In this document: positions 40,201 through 52,200 of the stretch, piece after piece | Numbering within the stretch: the stretch's first letter is position 1 | Layout of the letters: every line of letters begins with the position of its first letter | DNA from: Hofstenia miamia | Lineage: Eukaryota; Xenacoelomorpha; Acoela; Hofsteniidae | Reading direction: 5' to 3' | DNA: 64,000 nucleotides | Assembly: GCA_900660155.1 (NCBI GenBank) | Contig: CABFPE010000117.1 | Location: forward strand, 1,229,011 to 1,293,010 | Program-made: the position numbers and the translations under genes | The notes under the pieces: model-generated | Seen by the model: the letters and a program-made list of their open reading frames with translations, nothing else | Database searches by the model: none | Told to the model about the DNA's origin: nothing

Positions 40201-43200
40201 AGCTTGGCACAAGCAACATCAACGTGGCTGATAACTTTGCCAAGCTCCGGTGGCAGCTTCCCTATTATGGCTTTAGCTTTCACGAAAATCTTGCGCTGGC
40301 AATTGGGTGCACGTTGGAATTATACATTACATTACAAAATACAATATCTACAGGAAAATTCAACGTCTACAATTTTACGCCCGATGTGATAATAGAAAAC
40401 ACTTTTAATTTGCCAACCCTGCTGGATAGCATCAAGTAGCGCCCATATCCGCGCATCACTAACGCTCATACTAATTACTAATATCGGGTGGGTACAGATT
40501 TAAGTAGTGTTAGCAAAATTAGCTTACCCGCACGGCACTAGTTCAGAGTAATCAATACATTAGATTAGTTGTTGTATTCGGGCAGGCCTCTTACGGGTAC
40601 GGATGGTGGGTATGGGTAAGGCAATCCCGTGCAAGATCGCCAAAAGCAAAGTTGAATCTACAATTACATCATTTATTATTTAGCTTCAATTGCCATTATT
40701 TGCACTTGGTCTTTTGACTTAGTTCCACTCAATAATAGTTTTAAAATGGAAGAAGAATTTCTAGAAAAGAATGCTTCTGTCCTATTTACTCGTGTCGCCT
40801 TAATAATGCTCTACAGTGCCTGCTTGTGAGAGGCCAACACTATTTTAAATTTCAAAGCAAGAATGTGAATTAAGAAAAGTATAGCCATAGAATGACTACA
40901 AAAAGAATAAAACTGCCAAATTTTACACCGCATGGATTTATCCAATCCATTTCAACATTGGCACATCAAAAGGGCATATATCTAAGATAGTAGAACATGT
41001 AGCCGCCAGAATGATGATTTAACAAAACTTATTAATAAACTACGGAAATAGTAGGAAGAATTTCTTTGAGAAAAATAGTTGAAAGAAAATTTTATCATTA
41101 GTATTGTTAAATAGTAAAAGACTCTAGATTTTCATTGTATTTCATTTCCTTCCATTGCATATAAGGTGAGCTTGATTTATTATTCAAAATAAGCCTGTTC
41201 CACCTACAAATTGTATCGAGTTACAAATTAAATATCTGAAACTTAACCGAGAAATTTCTATATTATCTTGAGATTCTAATCTGAAGTCAAAGCTGTGATT
41301 ACGCAACGAGATATGTCGTGAAAATATTTCGAAATGAATGTTTAAGTGTAAACTCAATACGCTATTATGGATAAAATTAAAAATTCAACCCATTTCCAAA
41401 AAACTTAGGGTATTAATAGCTAAAACAACCTCATGTTGAATCAATGGCTCTTAAATAAAAGTTCAAAAGAATGCACACAAAGTTCAAAGTTTGTGTATAT
41501 TTACAAAATAGAGGATTTTCTAAAACTCAAAATAATATTTCCAACACACTCATCGCGAGCAATAAAAATTTACTAGACATTTCCGACTTTGCAAGGATTA
41601 AAAATTTACAACTTTTAAAAATTTTATTTTTTTCAGAGTTAAATAAGGTTTGGTGATAACATGACCACAGCATAAAAATATAAATAAAACAGTAAAATGC
41701 ATCACACTTAACAAAAATAATACCACATAACTAGTTAGAAAAGCTAAATTTACTAACTATATTGTAGAGCGTGAGTGCGCCAATCTAAATGTTTGGTGAG
41801 ACCGAGAACACCCGTCAATAGAGTTGTGCACAAATGACTTTTTTTGAAAACAACAGCATCGTACGTATTCCATTCGCAACAGCAATTACAATAGTTAAAA
41901 AGCCCAATTGAAATAAACACACTAGAAACAGCTTTTTCCACATTTTCAAACAATTTTGTAGAAGCCTATTATGCCCTTTAAAAATCATCCCTACATCTAC
42001 TGTTCAATGCGCTCGAAATTAGTATAGAATGTTTGCACCAAAGTGTATTGCTGTGGCTAAAAACACTGAAAAATTCTCTTCTTCATATGCAACTCAAATG
42101 TCTATAAAGTTTTTATAATATCTGCCATTTGGGCAATAAACTCAATTTTTGATGTTTGGTAACTTTCATGGGTAAATAGAGACATAGGTGAATGTCCATG
42201 CAGGACTTGAGGTAAATAAAAAAGTTAAAGAAGCTCTTGAATGGATAAAAAAATTAACGTCATACAATGTCCAATTTCATAGCATATACATATTTATTAA
42301 ATAGAAACATCTGAAAACGATTCTGTTATAATTAACCAAATGGTCTCATATTCCATTAATTTGAATTGAATCTTCATTTTTAGAAACTAACAAACATCAA
42401 CAATCCACAAAATAAATAAGGCAGCTGATAAGAGAAAATTAAAGTGATTCTTTACAATATCTAACCAGAATTTTTCACAACTATTTTGAAAAACCTTTAC
42501 ATGCACTCCAATGTATTGCTCATAAAATTCATTTACTTAATAATGAATTTTGTTAAATGTTCCCATAAAAAATGTAAATAAATTCTATTCAAAAGAATGG
42601 GAATTTTATATTTCAGAAAAGCAGGGCTAGAAAAATACGTGTGTAGAGAACTTGAGATATTTCAAAATCTGCATAAAGCGCATTGCCAATGCATTGATTT
42701 TTTCGCAAAGATTATTTCGAAAAGAAAGTTTAAAAACAATGCTTTCTTGATCCACCTTATTTGAATGCAAAATAAAAGCAGAAACTCAGCTTCTATTAAG
42801 TAAATAGAAAAATGTGTTTAAAAACGGACGGAATGTCCGTTGTATACTAAACTCCAGGACCAATTAATAAGTAGGTCACTTACAATAACTGATTCAAATA
42901 ATTCACAAAACAGCGTATTTTCAAAACAATAGGGCAGGAGCTGTTGAGCCCCACGAATTAATTTTTGCGTCGACAGATATTAAGTTTCTACGAAAATCTT
43001 AGAATGTTTTTATCAATTCAGTGATCTTGCGCATTGATTTTATAAACAAATGTAAGTGGGCATGTGAAATGCTTCAGCATTAGATTATAATACAAAGACT
43101 CATATAAAAATCATTAATGCGATACCTAAATACAGACACTGCAATAAATATTGTGGGATAGAAATGCCTCTCATTTAATTATAATGCTGAAAACAATTAG

Positions 43201-46200
43201 AAAACATTTTCAACCATGATTAAACACAGGAATAAAATTGCAAAAATATGTGACATTATATAAGACATCACTAAAAGGAAGACTTGAATTATATACCTAA
43301 ATCTAGTAGTCATTACATTACGATGTGCACTTAAGAAAACTGAGACCAATGTAATTTGGTAACGTTTATACTGTTGTCAGCTCAGACAAGAAAAAATCCA
43401 TAAACAATAATGAATAAAAGTAACTGGAGGTACATTGTAATATGAAAGCAAATTGAAATGGCAGTTCCTATGCAAATTCGAAAGCATACAATAATGATTG
43501 TTAAATATACAGCCTTGCAAACGTATACATGCGAGACCAATGTTTACTGACAAGTGTGCACTCAACGGCCTTGCATTTCTTTGACTAAATTGATCACACA
43601 GCGTCCTTAAAACTAAATTAGTCTGTAACTATTAATTATATATTACAGCGATTTTGTGCTGAGAAAAAGGATAAAACGGTTGTCCTTGCATACCTATGTT
43701 CCTTTACGCTTGCATGGTTATATATATGTGAGTGCAATAAGAGTCACTAACTGATAGTGAGGATATGGTTAGGCCTCTGGTTACGGTCTGTGTAAGGTTA
43801 TTGAGCGTGATCTGGCAGTTTTGTGATTTTCAAACAAAGTTTTCTGATTTAAGTGATGGTTCATGGCCCTCTACACCTGCTTACCGTGGCGGCTTCTTAT
43901 TTAGCGGACAAAGGCATCAAAATGAATAGTTAACACTACAGCGAAGTGTGTACCACTTTCCAACAGGACAAGGCATCTTCTCGTAGGGCGATACCGGATT
44001 CCGTGAAAACACATTGCAAAGCTAGTTCCACAAGGAAGTAGCAACCTCTGGAAATCTTAAGTGATTCTTGCTTTTATTCCAAGTGTGAATAGAGACAGAC
44101 TGTAAATATATTTAGGAGGAGATCGCTAAACTTATTACTGAATGTATTCCATTGAACAAATGCATTCATTTGTAAACCCATGAAACAGAATATTTCCAAA
44201 TCCATAAACACATTTATATTCAAGTCAGTATGTTATGAGCATTAATTTTTGTTTTATGCAAGCAATATTTTTTACAAAATGAAATGCATTAAATGTCATT
44301 TCTTCAATTCTAAATAACTGACACATTGACAAGTGTTTGAGTCGCTGTACGCATTTAATTCCTATTTTCTAAAGGAATATACACATACATATCTTGAGAT
44401 GTAATACATTAAAATAAGGACTCTTATACAACGTTCTGCATCAAAGAGAAAAACATCTATAGTAAGGAATCGGGGACAAAATCAAGTGATACCATTGCTT
44501 CCCTTGTTGAAGAGTTTGAGCTTAACCTAGACAACACTAATTCCATTTGATGATTTTAAATGATTTTCAGTGATGGGTTTACCCAACACATAAACCCATT
44601 ACAATAAAAATTTATGACAGTTGATATAACTATTAAATTATATCAGTACTTCTGCAGATATTATAAAAATTAATGAATATTTTTTGCAATAACATCTGAC
44701 GAGATTTCTGAGAAGAATAAGTTGGTTGCACTAGCAATTATCATTTTTTAAAATAACTAACCTTAGTCAAAAGAGTGTACACTCATTTGAACTTTGCAAG
44801 AATTAAGTTGTGCAATACCGCATTATTGTTACATAACAATAATGGCACTATTGCGAAGGCAAGCATGCAACAAGAAATGGTGAAGAGAGGATTTCATTAT
44901 TATATTTTTAAAATTTTAGTTTTAAAGCTTGAAGCTTTATTGTTGAGTGCAGAATTATGTTGGTTTACTTTATGTTTCAAAAACAAGAGAAAATTAAGTT
45001 TTTGAAGGAGAAAAGTAGAAACATTTTGCTTTCAAAAAGTTGGCTAAAACAATTATCAAAACATTATAAAATCAAACAAATATTAGAACATAACTAGGGA
45101 ATAATTGTATAAATTCAATACAAATTCAAGTAAATCAGTAGGTATGAGAAAAAGGAGAACCTCGTCAATTAGGAGAAAGTGTGAGATCTATTTTCTCCTT
45201 TTGACTTTCAATGTTTCGTTTCGCATAATTAGCTTTGAAAGAAAGTAGCGGTATACTTTTATGTGGGTCTCCAACTGCACAATCTATAAAATTGCTAATT
45301 ATTAAAATTAATTGCCGTAAACGCCCTAAAAATCTACCAAGTGTAGCAAATAACCAATTAATTTCCACTTTCTAAAAACATGGCGTCTCCGTACGATTGT
45401 CACGTTGAAGCGATCCCTCTTTCTAGTTTCCAAAGATTTTATCAACACAATTCACTATTGAACATATTAGACTATTTAATGGATTGAAAGACAAAACTAA
45501 TCTTAGAGAAAGAGAAAATGTTATTCTAACAATTAAAATTTCCAATATATTCAACGTACAAATTTCCTACTGTGTGACTTCTGCGTGTATGTGTGCAGAC
45601 AATTTAAGAGGTTGCAATGTGCACAAAGAAACTACTAGGTGAAGAATATTAGAATGCAAACCTATAATCTAATTCAGCTGGTCACGATCTTTTTTATATT
45701 GTTGTTGTATCCCGCATCGGTTAGTAGCCCCTCTCACATGAAACTTTTCAGGTCATGCGCCGTGCGTCCATCTCAACAATGACTCAAATTTTAGCAGATG
45801 GTAACCACTGGATTATCCATTTTGTAGTAAAACGTAGTAATCGAAAAATTTGTTATAACACCGATTATGCACACATTTCATTTTATTAATCGCCATTCCT
45901 TAAACAAAAGACAAAATTTTACGTTTTCTAAAATAATGCTCGAAGAAAGTCCGAGTCCCGCTCATAATATGTCGTCAAATTAAAATAAATGTTACGTATT
46001 CTCCCTTGAGTTATGACAGCTTAGTCAAACTTTTGGGATTCTAAAATGATTATGAGACCCATTCCCTCTCTCTTTAAAAATTTTACAACCTCAGTATCAT
46101 GACCATTTTAATTCAAATAATCACCTCTATAACATCCATTGACATATTTGCAGCAGAAAAATCTATAGTGATAATTCAAATCAAAATACAACCAAATGAT

Positions 46201-49200
46201 AGTTTAAAAATATAGATAACACAGATTGATAAAGGTTAACACCCCCTCTTAATCACTTTTCTCACAATAGTTAAGTTTCAATATAAATGATGGTATCAAT
46301 ATTTATACAAATGAGTTAATTGGGGATTTACTTATGCATAAAACATAGATGCGAGGATTTAAAGAACCTACAGAAAGCCTTCGATCAAAAGCTCATGAAG
46401 TTTATTTGCAATGAGAATACATGAGCAGCTGTTTTTCTATATTTATTATCCAACGGAAAATAGATGCTTTCCATGCCTATACAAAACATTGTAGTACAAG
46501 TGAAGGCAAAATTAATGTTTTCCCGACTAATATGGAGATCTTTTACTCAAAAACACCTAAGCACAGTTTTTTTGTGGAATGATTTAGAAAGTTAATACGA
46601 ATAACGCTTAATCGTGGAGCGGAAATGGACTATTTAAAGCCTTGAATTTTGAGTGTGCATTTGAGCTTTTTTCAAACAGCGCCATGAGTTAAATCCTACG
46701 ATTATCAATCAAACATGCGATTCAGATAGCAAAACAATTCTACTAGCTTTAAGTAGAGATTTTTTAAGAACCAAAATCTCCAAAATGGCATGAGTTCCAA
46801 TGTACAAAGAATAAACATTGGTTATTAACAAATGATTTATAAGAATTTTCGCATTTAATTATGAAATTCCTTTTTTATCAATGTCAGATTATCAATAGAA
46901 AAACGATGAAAGCTTGTGACACTAAATTGAAAATCAGGGATTTCAATGCAACGTCAATATTGACATTTAGAAAAAATTAGAAAAAAAAATGATCCGCTCA
47001 TTTATATTGGAAAATCCTTCCTTACGTTTCACAATGTTTTAGAAAATACAACTATGATAGTAAAGGAAAGTAAAAAACAACAGTAACTTAGAGTACACAT
47101 CTTACATAAAATTTAAGAAAATATTAATAAACTTAAAGTATGTTTATTAAGAAAAAATATCTAAACCATCACATACCTGTGGAATTTAATTAAGATTTTA
47201 AGCCGCATATTCGAGTGGGGTACTTGAAATTCTTTTAATATGTCTCAAAACAAAATATTCATTTAGCAAATGGAAATAATTAGGTTTAATAAATGTAAAA
47301 CATTGATGAGAGGTCAAGCGGACACTGTTAGAAAAATCACCCACAAATAATTAATGACAACTTTGTAACACTCAATATTTTAACTTTTCTACCAAGAAGC
47401 ATGATCTGCTACAAATACAAGGAAGAGTGAGGTAGAAATAACCTAGTCGGAGAACATGTACATGGTTTCATTTGAATTTTAGTTCGTTGAAGAAGTTACA
47501 TTGGTAATATTTTCAAAATTCAGTGTTTTCAACACTGTATAGATGAAAAACTGAACAAAATTCACTTGGGACATTTTGTTTTAAATGTATAATTAAGAAC
47601 AGGAAGCTACCATCAGAAAAGACAACAGAATTGAGTCGGCCAGCCAAGTGCAGTTTTTTTGACAAAGGTGGGCCGTTATGTGTAACTGTACACAGGATCA
47701 AAAGAAACAAATGTATCCTCCACGAGAATTAAGACAGTGGAAATTAAAATTGAATCCTTATATTTTCCAAAAATTATTTACAAAAAATTAACCTGAGCAT
47801 GTGATGTTTTAAATGCCATATTTATATAAAAAAATTAAACTCATTTGATTAATCCATCACTCAAATGTGGGTTTTATTTAAGACATTTAGACATTTAATT
47901 AATACTTGAACCAAATGCAGGTTAGCAATATATATATATATATATATATATATAGCAATATATATATATGTATATATATAACATAAAATATTTAGCATCT
48001 CTGAAAAAATAAATGAACTTATAAAAGTTATTGTCATGTAGATGTACTCGATTAAAAAACATTTCTTGAATATCTCAGTTTTGCATACTGGTAAATTATA
48101 CAGTCTATTGGATCGTGTGATAAATAGTGGTCTTCTCTTCATGCAAAAATTGTTGTGTAAAGGATGAGTGGTTACTTCATAATACGTGATGTAAGTCAAT
48201 ATCAGCTTTCCGACGCATATCATAAATATTGTATAATTGGTTTGTATAATTTTTAAAAATAATCTTAATATTATTTGGAAGAGTTTCATCACTGCCAAAA
48301 AATTATAAAACCAAACTTTTCAACGAGCCGAAAATTCCAGCCTCGGCTGGTTTAAATATTGAGTAAGTTTGGCTCGGGCCGACTCGGCTGGGCTCAGCTC
48401 TTCTCGCTATTTAGAACATTTCAATGAGGCTCGTTTTAGCTGGATATTTTTTAAAAATATTGCGCTCAAAGAATTTTCTACAGAGCTCTTCCTATTAGTT
48501 AAAAACATTTCCTAAATAAAATTATAAGAAAGGCATACTGAGTGAAAAAATAAGAAAAATCTGCATAATCAAATTAACAAGCAGAACTATAAATTTGAAT
48601 TGCTTAAAAAAGGCTCGTTGTATATCCAACACTATTCTCAAGCTCGGCTCGCCTCTGCTCGTTGACACGTCTGTGTTAGACAATATCAAAGATTGCTAAT
48701 AAGTAATGCACCAAAGACTTTGTTTCTTTCTGATTTAAATTTACTTATCAGGTCTTGAAGTAAGAATTTAAATGAGAAAAAAACTTTTTGCCACACTCAG
48801 AAAATTTAAAATTCTGTTGGAATATACCAAGTACTTTATGAGATCTTACTCCTGAAATGTCATCAATTTCAAACGTGAGCATGGTAAAGATTTTAATGAG
48901 CAACCAGGTACTCCTACAGATTGCATCGGGAATAGGTATCAAAACCAAATTGGATGTTTGAGACTCACATCCGTCAAAGAACGCAACATATTCCCACGGG
49001 ACTACTCTGAGGGCTTCTCATTGTCTGTATTTGCTGCTTAGGACTTTTTTTTACTTCGAATGCGGATATTCATAAAAAGAGCTGGGGAATCCGATTCTGT
49101 ATTCGAATCCAAAATAGATATGGATTCGATTTTAAAAATTTGCAGCGGCACCAATCTATTGAAGAAGATTTAAACAATATTTCTGCACTAATTTTATTCT

Positions 49201-52200
49201 TTGATAAAAATCTTGAGATTTATAACGTTTGTCATTTATGCATATTGAAAAAACTAAATTTAAAGTTCAAAGCATTGAATGTTTACAAAATTATGTAAAC
49301 TATTGATAGTATCGCAGTGATTGCTAGAAGCTATAAATATCCTAATATTTCAAAATATTGGGAGTTAGGTCATTCTTAAGTGAAAATTTTTAAACAACTT
49401 AATGCAAAGAGTTTATTGAAACGCTTTGAAAATATTCAAACTGAAGGAGAAAATGACGATATGGCTAATTGATTGTAAAAATGTATTTATAATTTTAAAG
49501 TTTGTGGAATGCAAATGCTATACATGTTTCGTGGAATTTACTTTTTGTTTTAAACGGCAACATCGGACAGAGAATTTAATTACGCGCAGCGTTCGACCAA
49601 TGAGCGAGTGATGACGTGAGAAATAGTACATCGTTGATAATTGCCCGCGGCTTTGTTAACAATTCCTTTGTTTACCACTTTAACAACGCGCGTCTTTTTA
49701 ATTTCGTAAGTCGTTTTATCGAGGCCAGAGCAATTGATCCACTAAAAGTCCCTGCGTAATTAGCAAGAAGCCGGTGAAAGGCGCGCCATGCAACAGTGGT
49801 CAGGAGGCACAACCCAAATGGCACTTTCGTCGCATGCTTCAGCAGTTTTAAATTATTTTTTTATCAAAACAAGCATTTTAATTCCAATTTAGGGGTCAAT
49901 AATAAAACAGATTTAATGAAAAACCCATTGCGGGCGGTCAATCAAATTGCTACACAATTGCCGTGCATTTGTAAGGAAGAATTTAATTTCGGTAAAATAT
50001 TGCATTGTTTCCCAAACAAAAAAAGCCATTTAAACGATAGGTTTAAATGTTATGGCTTTCCCCACCAGCTCAATGGGAACAAATACACACACTTTCGCGT
50101 GCAGCAGGCGCGGAGGTCAGTGCAAAGGCCTGTAATAATCAAACATTTCAAAAGAAATATATTAAAAAAAACTCCCTCATTTATGTCCAGAAATGCTTTC
50201 TAGTTAGGAACGAAGAGTAGCTAACTCTCTCATGATCCGCCCGCCCAAAAACCACATCTGTCAAGTATTCTAGAAATGGATAAACGTCAGTAGGCCATGT
50301 TTTAATACATTTAAAAAATATCAATAATTATTTATTAATTTGTATTTTTGATTAGTAATTAGTTATTGTCAAATTAAAAGATGTGAATTGGCTCAGAATT
50401 ATAAAGTTTTTAACAACCAGGGAACACAAACGTAAATGGTGGTCACAAACTACAAGCAATGGTTGAGGCAGAATTGCTTTTGAAAAACCGCTTTAGATTA
50501 GACCCAATCAAACCTAATGGATGTCCAAAGAGCATAAGAATTGAAAAAGATGGCGAGGTAATTGAGTGGGAGCGACCGTTAATTAAATGGTTTTATTGTC
50601 AGTAAGCGAAGTATGCAAAAGTTTGTTAAATTTACCATCTATTAAGATAATTGGGTGGAGAGGAAACAATTTAAAGCGAAGTGCGCGCATTTCAATAGTT
50701 ACGAGATGGAAAGTGGATTCCGATATGGGCTGGTTATTTGCCGATTGAACGAGGGAAGGCGTAACCAATCATATCCCCTTTGCTATTTAATCCAAAGCGA
50801 CTAATTAATCACAGGGCTTAAATGACTTCCGATTACCAATTAATTTGCGACTCATCACAATCAAAATTAACTATTACAGAATATATCACAAAAACACACA
50901 GAGAAAAGTCAATTTCACAAAACCAAAACTCACAGCTACAACAATTATTTAAGGTATAAAATATTTTTCAAAATTTGTGTTAAGTTCACTTTCAAATACT
51001 TCACATAAGTGGTAGTTACCCTAAAAAACTATGTGTGAAAATTGAATTAACATCCAAATAATCAAAAACATTAAAAGCAGTTGCTAGCTTTGCCAACTGT
51101 ACCCTACAGGAACATCCATGTCCCAAACAGAAATAATATTAATTACCTCCCACTTTTTTTGCTTCAATACCGAATCAACGAATTCAAGTACCTGGAAAGT
51201 AACGTACCACAGTCTCACTTCGGAAAAAACGAATATCACAAAGTCAATCGAACAATTATTGGCATTTGCATACAATTCAGAGTTGTTTTTTGCATCAATT
51301 TTACACCAAAATTACAATCATAACTTAGGAATCATTTGAAAGCACCATGCAAGCAAACAAAAAATTTCAAAAGCCAATTCAATAGGCTTATCAACATATT
51401 TGAAGGCTAAAGCATAGGACCTAATTTACAGGGTTGTTGTGAGACGTGGAATTTCACATGGGATGTGGAGGATGGGACTCGTCCCATGTGACCAGTCGTG
51501 GGACAAAATTTTCCCGAAATGTCCTTTCTGAATGCATGTTTATACAGGGTTGCCCTAAAAAACACGCAATATTTTAAACACGTTTGAAACGGTGTTATAA
51601 ACACCTGCCTTTTCATTGGTTTCAACATCTATCTTCAGAACATTTCGGGACCTTTGTATCAAATACTTATCAGGCTAAAATAATATTTTGAGAAATTTAC
51701 ATTTATATGTTTCCTATCTTTAAAAATTAAGATAATGTACTATAAATTAAATATTGGTATCTAACAGGGTTGTTGTGGTACGTGGGACAGAAAAAAGCTG
51801 TCCCATGGCAAGCCTGCTAATTTATGATCAATGAATTACTAGCTTAATAATATTTGTGTTTTACCTCGAAGCGATCCATGTCTGCAATTCTAGTGAACAC
51901 GTAGAGAGTAAAAAGGAGTAATTATGGAAGCCGACATTCATTTTTAAAAAAGTATTTTCTTATTCCCAAAAGTACCACTTGTATACAATTTTATTTTTAT
52001 GTTGCATTTCTCTATTATTTGACAAAGTGTTGGCAGGCACAAGCCATAACTTAACAAGCAATAACTTTTGACCTTATGCTAACAGACTAATGAAAGTAAT
52101 GGATGCTGACCATACCTCATTCCACAGTTACCTTAAAACGAACTTTCTAATTAAAAAATTGATAGCAAATATATCAAATTAAACTTTAATTTTTTGCATG

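Noticed and set aside
47861-48298. 145-codon minus ORF
   Set aside because: It includes the AT microsatellite (YIYIYI run) and has no domain.
49796-50203. 135-codon plus ORF
   Set aside because: No recognisable domain and no splice context; composition looks like chance in AT-rich DNA.
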